From NCBI RefSeq assembly GCF_017086405.1, contig NZ_CP070973.1:5488739-5552738 (forward strand): a DNA stretch of 64,000 bases, read 5' to 3'. Numbering within the stretch: position 1 is the first letter of the stretch; the number at the start of each line of letters is the position of its first letter. The DNA comes from Mycobacterium gordonae (GTDB taxonomy: Bacteria > Actinomycetota > Actinomycetes > Mycobacteriales > Mycobacteriaceae). Of this stretch, positions 34,205-43,160 are shown one piece after another. The notes beneath the pieces are model-generated. The model searched no databases. It saw nothing but the letters and a program-made list of their open reading frames with translations, and was not told the origin of the DNA. The position numbers and the translations under genes were made by a program.

Positions 34205-35389
34205 CTACCCGGCCGCCGGGCTACGCGGCATGACGTACGCACGAGGGGGCACGCGCAGCACGTTGCTGAGGCTCAACCCGCTGCCGGCCCGGCCACCCAG
34301 CTGGCCGACCGGAAGCCCGCTCGGCACGTGCTCCGGCGCGGCATCGACGGCACCGGCACCGGCCACGGTGGTGAGCGCCCGGGCAGCGGGTGTGACGGCC
34401 TGATTGGCCGCGGCCCAGCCCTGCGGCACCGACAATTCCCCGACGGCGGCGGCCCGCCCGAGGCCGGCCACCACGCCCGCACCGCCCGGAGCGCCCACCC
34501 CATTGCCCAGGGTGCCCATCGCCCGGGCGCCGCTGTCGACCGCTCCCTCCACCGCTTTGGCCGCTGCGGGCACCATCCCCTTCATGAAAGAGCTGGTCGT
34601 ATTCGTCATCGACACACCGGAATTGAGCATCGAAAAGTTGTTGTTGACCATCGAGATGATGTTGCTGATCGGCGACAGATGCGGGCTGACGGCCTTCCAG
34701 GTGCCACTCAGCCACGACGTCTGCGTGGAACCCTGCTGAGTGGGAGTAGCCAGTTGCTGCAGCGCCTGCGGGACGTTGGACATCAGCTGGGTGGCGGCCG
34801 CGGAGTCGGTTGCCTGCTCCACCGCAGACCCACTCAGGACCTCCTCGGCCACGCCTCCCATGGTGGTGATCTCTGGAGCTTCCTCGAACACCGAGAGCGT
34901 CTCCGTCGCGGCGGCCGCGATGCCCGCGTAGCCGTACATCGCGGCGGCATCCTGTGCCCACATCTCGCCGTACTCGGCCTCGGTCACCGCGATCGCGGGA
35001 GTGTTCTGACCCAAGAGGTTGGTCGCGATCAGCACCATCAACTGGGTGCGGTTCTCGGCGATCACGGGGGGCGGCACGGTCATGGCGAACGCGGACTCGA
35101 AGGCCGCCGCAGTGGTCCTGGCCTGGTTGGCGGTCAGTTCGGCCTGCGCGGCGGTGACATTGATCCAGGCCAGATACGGGGCTGCCGCGGCGGCCATCAG
35201 GGCGGCGGACGAACCTATCCACGGCCCCACCGTCATCCCCCAGACCACCGACTGCACCGACGACGCCGCCGAATACAGATCCAGTGCCAGGATCTCCCAC
35301 ATCTCCGCGGCGACCAGCAGCGAACCGGCACCGGGGCCGGTGTACATCCGCCCGGAGTTGACTTCTGGTGGCAACGAACCGAAATCCAT
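34205..35389 (-). CDS. PPE-SVP family protein, PPE18-like
   Basis: The 394-residue PPE protein has the PPE domain in residues 1-180 (FGSLPPEVNSGRMYTGPG; WIGSSAALMAAAAAPY; NLLGQNTPAIAVTEAEYGEMWAQDAAAMYGY). The SVP motif is LSVPQGW near residue 318, and the terminal RVPPRAYVMPRSPAAG is almost the same as in M. tuberculosis PPE18 (Rv1196). The central KAVSPHLSPISNIISMVNNNFSMLNSGVSMTNT also matches. It would be exported by an ESX system (ESX-5 in slow growers) as a heterodimer with the adjacent PE protein, to the cell surface or medium. It is 18 bp downstream of the PE gene. Confidence 0.9.
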   Translation of the reverse strand: MDFGSLPPEVNSGRMYTGPGAGSLLVAAEMWEILALDLYSAASSVQSVVWGMTVGPWIGSSAALMAAAAAPYLAWINVTAAQAELTANQARTTAAAFESAFAMTVPPPVIAENRTQLMVLIATNLLGQNTPAIAVTEAEYGEMWAQDAAAMYGYAGIAAAATETLSVFEEAPEITTMGGVAEEVLSGSAVEQATDSAAATQLMSNVPQALQQLATPTQQGSTQTSWLSGTWKAVSPHLSPISNIISMVNNNFSMLNSGVSMTNTTSSFMKGMVPAAAKAVEGAVDSGARAMGTLGNGVGAPGGAGVVAGLGRAAAVGELSVPQGWAAANQAVTPAARALTTVAGAGAVDAAPEHVPSGLPVGQLGGRAGSGLSLSNVLRVPPRAYVMPRSPAAG

Positions 35390-35407
35390 CTCTTCGATAC
35401 CCCCGGC

Positions 35408-35707
35408 TCAGTGAGCGGCCGCCGCGTTGGCGGCTTCGGTGCTCGCATAGGAACCGGCGCTGCTGGCCAGCGTGGCCACGAACCGGTCGTAGATGACGGC
35501 GGCCCTGGCGCCGACCGACTGGTACATCGCTGCGTGGGTGGCGAACTGCGCCGCCGTGAGCAACGACACCTCATCGGCCGCTGGAGGTAAGACGCCCGTG
35601 GTCGGTGCGGCCGCGGCCCCGTTGCTCGCGGCGGTGGCCGCACCGATGCTCTGCAGTACGTCGGCGGCGGCTGCCAGCATCTCTGGTTGTGCCGTGACAA
35701 AGGACAT
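35408..35707 (-). CDS. PE-family protein, PE13-like partner of the PPE protein
   Basis: The 99-residue protein consists only of the PE domain: MSFVTAQPEMLAAAADVLQSIG, then AAADEVSLLTAAQFATHAAMYQ, and SAGSYASTEAAN containing the YxxxE/D-type secretion signal. It should form a helical bundle with the PPE domain encoded next. ATG 35707 follows a GAGG-type site (TTGAGGAGTTGAACGC). In M. tuberculosis the equivalent pair is followed by esxK and esxL; these are absent here. Confidence 0.9.
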   Translation of the reverse strand: MSFVTAQPEMLAAAADVLQSIGAATAASNGAAAAPTTGVLPPAADEVSLLTAAQFATHAAMYQSVGARAAVIYDRFVATLASSAGSYASTEAANAAAAH

Positions 35708-36174
35708 GCGTTCAACTCCTCAAGAATGATTCGGCGATGTGGTGCTCGTCACTGACTGCTTTGGTGGTGACGGAAACTGCTGCACATCATTGCCGCGCCG
35801 CGAGAGGCCGCGATAGGCCAATAAATCCCAATCACTTTGAGCCGAAGTGCAGTGTGCACCGTTCCGCGCCAAGCCAGGTTGATTTTCCCCAACGGGTCAC
35901 CGGAGATGGTGCAAACTGCACCTCCGAACTTTCAGCAACCGCCTCTGGTGCGGCGGGAGCGGTAGGGCTACCATCCGCCGACCTTCCGACATGCACTGTG
36001 CTGCAAGTCATTCTATGCAATGGCTGCGGGTGTGCTATGAGCGGACAATGCGGAACCGGAACCCGATTTCGATTCATCCCGATTGCGAATATGCATGCGG
36101 CGCAGCAGGTTAAATCCCGCCGAACAGTTAGAACGCAAAGTGCGCACAGCGCCGCGCGCCCTTAAAATCAGCGC
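35708..36174. promoter_or_regulatory. Divergent regulatory region with twin GTGCA-N3-TGCAC palindromes
   Basis: This 467-bp non-coding region separates the PE-PPE operon and the PucR-type regulator. Two palindromes of the same type occur: GTGCA-GTG-TGCAC at 35847-35859 and GGTGCA-AAC-TGCACC at 35908-35922. Their centres are 62 bp apart, about six helical turns. They look like paired operators for one dimeric regulator. Otherwise I see only promoter-like AT-richer stretches (35815-35840, 36095-36125). Confidence 0.6.
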
Positions 36175-37422
36175 GTGGCATGGCAACAACCCTCGCCGCG
36201 CATTCGTGAGCTCATTCGCGAGGGAGCGCGCATCGCCCTGAATCCGGGCGCAGAGTGGATCGAGCAACTCGATCGGGCCACCATCGCCGCCAACCCCGCG
36301 GTCGCCGCCGACCCGGTACTGGCGAAGGTGATCCAGAAAGCCAACCGGGCCAACCTGGTGCACTGGGCAGCGGCAAACATGCGCGACCCCGGCGCCCCGG
36401 TGCCGGCCAATCTCGGCACGGAGCCGCTCAGGATGGCGAGGGACCTGGTGCGTCGCGGACTGGACGCACTGGCCCTCGATATTTACCGGATCGGCGAGTA
36501 CATGGCCTGGCGGCTGTGGATGTCGATCGCGTTCGACCTCACCTCCGATCCCGACGAGCTACGCGAGTTGTTGGACGTCTCCGCCAAGTCCGTCAACGAG
36601 TTCATCGAGGCCACGCTGGCGGGCATCGCCACGCAAGTCCAGCAGGAGCATGACGAGCTAACCCGCGGCACCCATGCCGAGCGTCTCGAAGTGGTCGGGC
36701 TGATCATCGATGGCGCCCCGATGAGCCGCGAGCGCGCCGAAGCGCGGCTGGGCTACGCCCTGGCCCGACACCACACCGCTGCCGTCATCTGGAGCGACGA
36801 GCTCGACGGGGACCACGGCAACCTCGACCGCGCCGCCGACGCGTTCTGCCGCGCCACCGGTTCGGCGCGACCACTGACCGTCGTCGGTGGCCTGGCCAGC
36901 CGGTGGGTGTGGGTGTCCGAGGCCGCAAGCCTCGATGCCGACGCCGTCCACGCCGCGGTTGCCGACGCACCGGGTGCCCGCATCGCGGTCGGAACCAGCG
37001 CGTTCGGGCTCGAGGGTTTCCGGCGCAGCCACCTCGAGGCGCTGACCACGCAGCGCACTCTGGCGCGGCTGCGCTCCAATCAGCGGGTGGCGTTCTCCGC
37101 CGATGTGCAGATCGTCTCGCTGATCACCCAAAACGGCGATGCGGCAACGGCGTTCATCACCAGCACGCTCGGCGAACTCGAGGCGGCCAGCCCCGAGTTG
37201 CAGGCCACCCTGCTAGCTTTCATCAACGAACAGTGCAATGCCTCGCGCGCGGCCAAACGCCTCAACACACACCGGAACACCTTGCTGCGCCGACTCGAGT
37301 CGGCACAACGGCTGCTGCCGCGACCACTGGATCACACATCGGTCAACGTGGCGGTTGCCCTGGAAGCGCTGCAATGGCGCGGCACCAAGACCAGCGACCG
37401 CGACAACAGCGTGCCCGCCTGA
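36175..37422 (+). CDS. PucR/CdaR-type transcriptional regulator (Rv1194c-like)
   Basis: The 415-residue protein has a central GGDEF-like fold region (RLEVVGLIIDGAPMSRERAEARLGYALARHHTAAVIW) and the C-terminal PucR helix-turn-helix (LLAFINEQCNASRAAKRLNTHRNTLLRRLESAQRLL). M. tuberculosis Rv1194c has the same layout and position. It begins with GTG 36175. It is divergent from PE-PPE across a region with twin palindromes and may bind them. It is tail to tail with fadD36, with a 3-bp gap. Confidence 0.85.
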   Translation: MAWQQPSPRIRELIREGARIALNPGAEWIEQLDRATIAANPAVAADPVLAKVIQKANRANLVHWAAANMRDPGAPVPANLGTEPLRMARDLVRRGLDALALDIYRIGEYMAWRLWMSIAFDLTSDPDELRELLDVSAKSVNEFIEATLAGIATQVQQEHDELTRGTHAERLEVVGLIIDGAPMSRERAEARLGYALARHHTAAVIWSDELDGDHGNLDRAADAFCRATGSARPLTVVGGLASRWVWVSEAASLDADAVHAAVADAPGARIAVGTSAFGLEGFRRSHLEALTTQRTLARLRSNQRVAFSADVQIVSLITQNGDAATAFITSTLGELEAASPELQATLLAFINEQCNASRAAKRLNTHRNTLLRRLESAQRLLPRPLDHTSVNVAVALEALQWRGTKTSDRDNSVPA

Positions 37423-37425
37423 CAT

Positions 37426-38829
37426 TCAGCCCTCGGCGAGCAGCTGCTTCTTGAGCACCTTGCCCAGCGCGTTGCGGGGCAGCGACTCGACGAATCGCAC
37501 CTCACGCGGTCGCTTGTGCACCGAAAGTTGTTGAGCCACATAGTTTATCAACTCATCCGAATCGGCGGAGCCGACCACGTACGCGACGATCCGCTGTCCC
37601 AGATCCTCGTCCGGCGGCCCGACCACCGCGACCTCCGCCACGCCCGGATGCCCGAGTAGCACCGTCTCGATCTCCCCCGCGCCGATCCGGTATCCGCCGG
37701 ACTTAATCAGATCGACAGACTCGCGCCCGACGATCCGGTGCATACCGCCGCCGTCGACCACCGCGACGTCTCCGGTGCGGTACCAGCCATCAGGGTCGAA
37801 TGCCTCGGCGGTGGCCTCGGGCCGGTTCAGGTAGCCGTCGAACATCGTCGGACCCCGAACAAGAAGCTTGCCGACTGTTTCGGCGTCATGCGCGACCGGC
37901 TCACCGTGGTCGTCGATCAACCGGGTCTGCACGCCGGGCAGGGGCAGACCCACCCAGCCGGGACGGCGTTCGCCGTCGGCGCGCGTCGACAACGTGATCA
38001 GCGACTCCGAAGCGCCGTAGCGTTCGATCGGCCGGTGGCCGGTCAACTGCTCGAGCCGCTCGAACACCGGCACCGGCAGCCCTGCGCTGCCGGACACCAA
38101 CAAGCGAGCCGGGCGCAGCGCCTCGGCGGCCGCGGCGTCGTTCACCACCCGCGACCACACCGTCGGCACCCCGAAGTACAACGTCCCGCCCGCGCCGGCG
38201 TATCCGGCCGGCGTCGGCTTCCCGGTGTGCACGAAGCGATTTCCCACTCGCAGCGAGCCGAGCAGGCCGAGCACCAGACCGTGGATGTGATACAGCGGCA
38301 ACCCGTGCACCAAAACGTCGTCCGGTGTCCACTGCCAAGCCTCGGCCAGCGCGTCAAGGTCGGCCGCGATGGCTCGCCGGCTGACCTGCACGCCCTTGGG
38401 CAATCCCGTGGTACCCGAGGTGTACACCACCATCGCCAACGAATCCGGCGCCGGTTCGGCGTAGCGGTGCCACGAGCGGGCGTGCAGCCGTACCGGAATG
38501 TGCGGCAGGCCTTCCGGATCGTCGGGCGTCGGACCCAGCCACGCCTGGGCCCCGGAATCAGTGAGCATGTGCCGGCGTTCAGCCACGCCGACATCAGCGG
38601 GCACCGGGACGACCGGCACCCCCGCGATCAGGCACCCGGTGATCGCCAGCACGGTCGACGCCGTGGGCGCGGCCAGCACCGCGACCCTGCTGGCGCCAGC
38701 CACCCGCTCTGCCACCGAAGTCGCGGCACCGACCAGGTCGCTACGGCTCAGTGTGCACCCGTCGATGCTGACCGCATCCGGGATGTCGGTGGCGGCAGCG
38801 GCCGAAGGATTCAGCGAGGTCAGCAACAC
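37426..38829 (-). CDS. fadD36: Fatty-acid-CoA ligase FadD36 (malonyl-CoA-synthetase-like)
   Basis: The 467-residue ANL-superfamily ligase has the AMP-binding motif VVYTSGTTGLPKGVQVSR near residue 135, GLPLYHIHGL near 180, RYGASES near 270, YRTGDVA near 345, and catalytic Lys in ALGKVLKKQLL at the C-terminus. It matches Rv1193 in length and place. The short N-terminus and motif set resemble malonyl/methylmalonyl-CoA synthetases more than long-chain FadDs (inference). Its 5' end is 10 bp from the downstream end of the hydrolase gene on the same strand, so it ends a three-gene operon. Confidence 0.9.
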   Translation of the reverse strand: MLLTSLNPSAAAATDIPDAVSIDGCTLSRSDLVGAATSVAERVAGASRVAVLAAPTASTVLAITGCLIAGVPVVPVPADVGVAERRHMLTDSGAQAWLGPTPDDPEGLPHIPVRLHARSWHRYAEPAPDSLAMVVYTSGTTGLPKGVQVSRRAIAADLDALAEAWQWTPDDVLVHGLPLYHIHGLVLGLLGSLRVGNRFVHTGKPTPAGYAGAGGTLYFGVPTVWSRVVNDAAAAEALRPARLLVSGSAGLPVPVFERLEQLTGHRPIERYGASESLITLSTRADGERRPGWVGLPLPGVQTRLIDDHGEPVAHDAETVGKLLVRGPTMFDGYLNRPEATAEAFDPDGWYRTGDVAVVDGGGMHRIVGRESVDLIKSGGYRIGAGEIETVLLGHPGVAEVAVVGPPDEDLGQRIVAYVVGSADSDELINYVAQQLSVHKRPREVRFVESLPRNALGKVLKKQLLAEG

Positions 38830-38839
38830 CTTTGGGAGG

Positions 38840-39655
38840 TTACCCGTGCGGCGTCGGGAACAACGGGCGCAGTGCCGCCGGCGGCCGGAATGGAGCCCAG
38901 CTGTCGGCCGGCTGTGCGAGTCGATCCGCGATGGCCCAGATGGTCGCCGGGTGATGGCCGTAGCCGATGTGACTGCTGAGCACCGCGATGTTCTCCGCGC
39001 GCTCGGAAGTGGCGTCGATACACGTCTGCCATGCCACCATGCCGTCGTAGCGTGAGTAGATGGACGTCGCGGGCACCGCCAGCGGCTCGCTTTCCATCGA
39101 CAGCGGCAACTCGTGCCGCTCGGCGTGCAGGCGCGCGAACAGGTTGAAGTGACGGGCGGCGCGGGACTGGCCCTCGTGCTGCATCCGGTACGGGCTGCCC
39201 AGGGTGATCACCTGCCGCACGGCCGCGGGATTGCGGCGAGCCAGCCGGCGCGCGAAGATGCCGCCCAGGCTCCAGCCGATCAGACTGACCGGGGCGTCAT
39301 AGCGGGTGTGCATGTCGTCGAGAAGCGCGGCCATGCCCGCGACCACCTTGGTGGTCGGCCCGATGTTGACGCCGAGCCCCCACCCGTGCGCCCGATATCC
39401 GAGGCGGGTCAGCAGGCGGCGCAGTGTCCAGGTGGTGCTGTCGCCGGCGAGCAGACCGGGCAACACCAGCACCGGATGCCCGTCGCCGGTCGGGAGCTTG
39501 CGGCGCAGCGGCAGCGCGGCAACCAACTGGCCGTACTCGATGACGGCGCGCGGGACGTCGGTGAGCCAGAGTCCGACTCCGGGCGCAACCGCGGTGGCGT
39601 GGACCGGGAATACGGGACGGTCCATACCCGCTTCGGTGGCTTCGGCCAGCGTCAT
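38840..39655 (-). CDS. Alpha/beta hydrolase (Rv1192-like)
   Basis: The 271-residue lipase-like protein has HPVLVLPGLLAGDSTTWTLRRLL near residue 60, nucleophile elbow GWSLGG near 135, and late His residues (SSHIGYGHHPA) that can complete the triad. The fold resembles PGAP1/lipase class proteins acting on lipids, with no clear substrate. ATG 39655 overlaps the stop of the preceding hydrolase gene (TGATG), so the two are coupled. Confidence 0.85.
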   Translation of the reverse strand: MTLAEATEAGMDRPVFPVHATAVAPGVGLWLTDVPRAVIEYGQLVAALPLRRKLPTGDGHPVLVLPGLLAGDSTTWTLRRLLTRLGYRAHGWGLGVNIGPTTKVVAGMAALLDDMHTRYDAPVSLIGWSLGGIFARRLARRNPAAVRQVITLGSPYRMQHEGQSRAARHFNLFARLHAERHELPLSMESEPLAVPATSIYSRYDGMVAWQTCIDATSERAENIAVLSSHIGYGHHPATIWAIADRLAQPADSWAPFRPPAALRPLFPTPHG

Positions 39656-40563
39656 CACGCCTCCTCGTCCCAAACTTTCATCAGGGTGGCCAGGATCTCC
39701 TCGCCGCGGCCGAGCCCGGCGAGGTGGCTCTCACCCGGCAGGTGAAACAGCTCCGCGTGGGGCAGCCGGGACACGACGTGCTCCCCGTGCGAGAACGGAA
39801 TGATGTGGTCGTGGTCGCCGTGCCACCAGCGGATCGGGACAGTCACCTCCTCGAGCCGGAATCCCCAGTCGCGGGCGAAGACGATCACGTCGTTGAACGG
39901 CGCGGCAAGCTGCTTGCGGCTGCCGTTGAGCAGATCGTCGAGGAACATCGCCTTGAACTCGGGCCGGGCGAGCAGATGACGGTCGGCTTCGGGTGAGAGC
40001 AGCGCGTAGACGTCCAGTGCCGGGGAGGCGATCGGACGGGCGGCCCGGATCATCAGGCTCGCGCCCAGCCGCAAAGGGGTGCCGCCGATCCGCAGCAATG
40101 GCGCGACGCGCAGCCCGAGGTTCATCAGGCCGCCGCTGATCGCGTCCGGTCCCTGGGTCGGCGCCACGCCACCGAGCACACCGGCCGCGACCACGCGATC
40201 GGCCAGCCCGGCCGCACAGGCGAGGGCGTACGGGCCCCCGCCGGACAGTCCGACGACGGCCATCTTGTCGATGCCCAGGGTGTCGGCGATGGCACGCAGG
40301 TCGTCGGCGAATGCTAAGACGGCCTCGTACTGATAGGGCGTCGACGAGCCGATGCCGGGCCGATCGACGCCGATCAGGCGAATGTCGTGGTGGTCGGCGT
40401 AGACACGGGCCTCGGTCGGGATCTGCCGGCGCGCCCCGGGGGTGCCGTGCAGCCAGAAAACCGCGCGTCCCTGCGGCGCGCCGAATTCGGCGAAGCCGAT
40501 CTGCCGGTCTTCGCCGACGGCGATGCTTCCTTCGATCTTGGGACGGGCAATCGCGACAACCAT
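39655..40563 (-). CDS. Alpha/beta hydrolase (Rv1191-like)
   Basis: The 302-residue protein is an alpha/beta hydrolase: oxyanion-hole HGTPGARRQ near residue 40, nucleophile GLSGGGPYAL near 107, acid in HGDHDHIIPF near 247 and His in GESHLAGLG near 280. A cap domain spans roughly 150-220. It is the first gene of the operon with the second hydrolase and fadD36. An 8-bp-arm palindrome lies 64 bp upstream. The substrate is unknown. Confidence 0.87.
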   Translation of the reverse strand: MVVAIARPKIEGSIAVGEDRQIGFAEFGAPQGRAVFWLHGTPGARRQIPTEARVYADHHDIRLIGVDRPGIGSSTPYQYEAVLAFADDLRAIADTLGIDKMAVVGLSGGGPYALACAAGLADRVVAAGVLGGVAPTQGPDAISGGLMNLGLRVAPLLRIGGTPLRLGASLMIRAARPIASPALDVYALLSPEADRHLLARPEFKAMFLDDLLNGSRKQLAAPFNDVIVFARDWGFRLEEVTVPIRWWHGDHDHIIPFSHGEHVVSRLPHAELFHLPGESHLAGLGRGEEILATLMKVWDEEA

Positions 40564-40626
40564 GCCGTGCAGCTTGTCATGCGAAGGGGCCGCGACGCAC
40601 TACTTTCCCGCCGTTTCAGAACGTGA

Positions 40627-40652
40627 TATCCGATACATTCTCGCATCGGATA
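40627..40652. promoter_or_regulatory. Inverted repeat upstream of the hydrolase-fadD36 operon
   Basis: TATCCGAT-N10-ATCGGATA has perfect 8-bp arms and lies 64-89 bp upstream of the first hydrolase start, in an AT-richer patch. It is a candidate operator; the regulator is unknown. Confidence 0.5.
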
Positions 40653-40677
40653 ACGGAAAGGCGCAGTTCAGCGAGGT

Positions 40678-40887
40678 TCAGTCGTTGGCCAGATAGACGA
40701 CGCGGTACCACCGCCGGGGCGGCTGCACGCTGATGTCGGATTCGTCGAGCGGGGTCGCCGCTGCCAGCCGGATGTCGGTCAGCTGGGGGTTGTGCATACG
40801 GATGTAGTCCTCGAGCTGGGCGTCCCGGGCGTCGTCGCCAAGGGCACTGTCCGCGATGGCTCTACCCTCGCACCTCTTCCACGTCAC
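40678..40887 (-). CDS. Small hypothetical protein
   Basis: The 69-residue protein starts at GTG 40887 and lies 17 bp after the CoA-transferase gene on the same strand. It is charged (EGRAIADSALGDDARDAQLEDYIRMHNPQL) with a C-terminal basic/aromatic segment PPRRWYRVVYLAND. It has no signal peptide or transmembrane segment. Composition and placement look coding, but I do not recognise a family. Confidence 0.5.
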   Translation of the reverse strand: MTWKRCEGRAIADSALGDDARDAQLEDYIRMHNPQLTDIRLAAATPLDESDISVQPPRRWYRVVYLAND

Positions 40888-40904
40888 CCCGCAACGGTAG
40901 ATCC

Positions 40905-43160
40905 TCAGCCGTGCAGCACCCGCTCCCCGATCACCCGTTGCTCACGCAGGACGGCCAGTTCGTCGTCGGACAGACCGAGGCCGCGCAGGATCTCGTCGTT
41001 GTGCTGGCCCAGGGTCGGCGCACCGGTGCGGTGGTGACTCGCCGGCCCGGGGGTGATGCGAAACGGCCAGCCGGGATACCGTCGCGGACCGGTGACCGGG
41101 TGGGTGAACTCTTCGTAGAATCGCCGCGCGCCGAGTTGGGCGAACTCGTACATGGCGTCGCCGGTGGCCACCTGTTCAGCCGGAACACCCTGCGCCCGTA
41201 GCTTTTCGACGGTAGCTGCGGCGCTCTGGGTGCGAGTCCAGCCCGCGACGAGTTCGTCGAACATGTCAGGGTCGAGCGCGCCCTGGTCGGGCACGGACAC
41301 CGCAACCCAGACGTCCTCTTCGCTCGTCGGGTAGACGCCCTGCAGATACCCGCGGGCCCGGTTGCCCGAGCGGGGCGCAACGATACCGTTCATCGAGTAT
41401 CCGATCACCGGTTCCGCGGTGAGGCAGGCGGCGACCTCGATCTGGGCGATCTCGACCAGCTGGCCCTCACCGGTGCGGCGCCGATGCTCCAATGCGGCCA
41501 GCAGTGCCACGGCGGCGTGCACGCCGACGACAGGATCGGCCGGACCCTGCAGGTTGCACGGCGGCCCCTCGGCGTAGCCGGTCGCAGCCGTCATTCCGGA
41601 GGTCTGTTCGATGTTGAGCGCCCAGCCGACGTAGTCGCGCCACGGACCTTCCAGCCCGAAACCAGGCATCCGCACCGCGATGACGTCCGGCTTGATCGCC
41701 ACCAGCGACTCGTAGTCCAGACCGAATTGTTCGACCACGCGCGGGGAGAAGTTCTCCACGACGACGTCGGCGTCGGCGGCCAGTCGGCACGCGATCTCGC
41801 GTCCGCGCTGCGAGGTCAGGTCCAGCGTGAGGTCTTTCTTGTTGAGGTTCGTGGCCTGCCACAGGGCGCTGCGTTCGTACCAGTCCCGGCCTTCGAACGG
41901 GAAGGCGCCCGAATAGCGGTGCCCGTCGGGACGCTGAATGGACTCGACCTTGACGATGTCGGCGCCGAACGCCCCCAGATAGCAAGTGAGATACGCGCCG
42001 GCCCAGAAGGTGGACAAGTCCAGCACCCGCAGCCCGGCGAAAGGCATGCAACCCGGCACCGGTGACCAGGATGCGGCCCGAGTGGACCACTCGGTGCGCG
42101 TGCCGAGCCGTGGTGCCGGCCGCGGTGATGCCACGGGGGTTTTCGACAGCCGGAACGGCGCACCGGGACGCCGAAAGCCTGCAGTCTCGATGAAGAAGCC
42201 GCGCTTGGCGTACTGCGGGCATTCCAGCACGGTGGCACCATCGTTGACCGGTGCGGCCGGGATGCGCATCGCCTGGCAGAGTTCGACGGTGTCGGCGACG
42301 GAGCGCCCGGCCAGCAGCGGCTCCGCCCTGGCGAAGAACTCGGCGCGTTCGGGACCGCCGAGCATGATGGCGACCTGGTGCTCGCCGTACTCGGGCAATC
42401 CCAGCATGGCGCACACATCGAGCCAGTGCTGCCCGGTCAGGCAATTGATGCCCACCCAGCCGTCGGCCGCGGCCACCACGCCCAGCATCGGCGCCGACCG
42501 CACATTCGGCGGCAACCCGAGGCTGCGCATCCGCTCGGACATCAGCATCGGATACGGCAGCGTCGACAGCAGCGACTCGAACTCGGACACGTCGACCACG
42601 CGGCCCGTACCACCGAGCCGTAACGCCGTCAACGCCCCGAGCGCGGCGTAGGCTCCCGCGACGTACTCGGATATCCGGGCACCGGCCTGTACCGGCGGGC
42701 GCTGGGGATCCCGGGCGCTGATCCATCCCGACACCGCCTGCATGGTCAGCGGGGTAGCGGCACGGTCCCGCCACGGTCCCGCCTGGCCGAAGTGAGAAAT
42801 ACTGACCTGCAACGTTTTAGCAACCGCCGGAGTCAGTCCGAGGGCCCGCAGAGTTCCGGGCGGCAGGTTCTCGATCAGCAGATCCGCGCCGGCGATGAGC
42901 TCACGGGCAGCCGCCTGCCCGGTCGGTGCGTCGAAATCCACTGTCGCACCGCGCTTGCCGGCATTGAGATACTCGAACAGGCCACCCGGTTCACCGGGTA
43001 CGTCGCCGGGGAGCGGCCCCCATCGCCGCAGCGGACCGCCCTCGGGCGGTTCGATCTTGATGACCTCGGCACCAAGATCGACGAGAAGCTTTGCGGCATA
43101 AGGACCGGAGATCTGGGTGGCGATTTCGACGACGTGGAGCCCCGTGAGGGGTCCGCTCAC
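40905..43160 (-). CDS. Fused double family III (CaiB/BaiF) CoA-transferase
   Basis: The 751-residue protein has two CaiB-type domains. Domain 1 covers about residues 1-385 (GPYAAKLLVDLGAEVIKIEPPEGG); domain 2 covers about 390-751 (FAGLRVLDLSTFWAGAYLTCYLGAFGADIVKVES). The catalytic aspartate is present in domain 2 (LQGPADPVVGVHAAVALLAAL), but the aligned position in domain 1 reads ARISEYVAGAYAALGAL, with Glu instead. Such fused pairs occur in mycobacteria (Rv1866-like). It should move CoA to a carboxylic acid, here probably the acid made by the adjacent aldehyde dehydrogenase. GTG 43160 overlaps the dehydrogenase stop (GTGA). Confidence 0.87.
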   Translation of the reverse strand: MSGPLTGLHVVEIATQISGPYAAKLLVDLGAEVIKIEPPEGGPLRRWGPLPGDVPGEPGGLFEYLNAGKRGATVDFDAPTGQAAARELIAGADLLIENLPPGTLRALGLTPAVAKTLQVSISHFGQAGPWRDRAATPLTMQAVSGWISARDPQRPPVQAGARISEYVAGAYAALGALTALRLGGTGRVVDVSEFESLLSTLPYPMLMSERMRSLGLPPNVRSAPMLGVVAAADGWVGINCLTGQHWLDVCAMLGLPEYGEHQVAIMLGGPERAEFFARAEPLLAGRSVADTVELCQAMRIPAAPVNDGATVLECPQYAKRGFFIETAGFRRPGAPFRLSKTPVASPRPAPRLGTRTEWSTRAASWSPVPGCMPFAGLRVLDLSTFWAGAYLTCYLGAFGADIVKVESIQRPDGHRYSGAFPFEGRDWYERSALWQATNLNKKDLTLDLTSQRGREIACRLAADADVVVENFSPRVVEQFGLDYESLVAIKPDVIAVRMPGFGLEGPWRDYVGWALNIEQTSGMTAATGYAEGPPCNLQGPADPVVGVHAAVALLAALEHRRRTGEGQLVEIAQIEVAACLTAEPVIGYSMNGIVAPRSGNRARGYLQGVYPTSEEDVWVAVSVPDQGALDPDMFDELVAGWTRTQSAAATVEKLRAQGVPAEQVATGDAMYEFAQLGARRFYEEFTHPVTGPRRYPGWPFRITPGPASHHRTGAPTLGQHNDEILRGLGLSDDELAVLREQRVIGERVLHG

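Noticed and set aside
41467..42774. 435-codon minus-strand frame inside the CoA-transferase gene
   Set aside because: It is in a different frame on the same strand, Arg/Ala/Gly-rich shadow without motifs.
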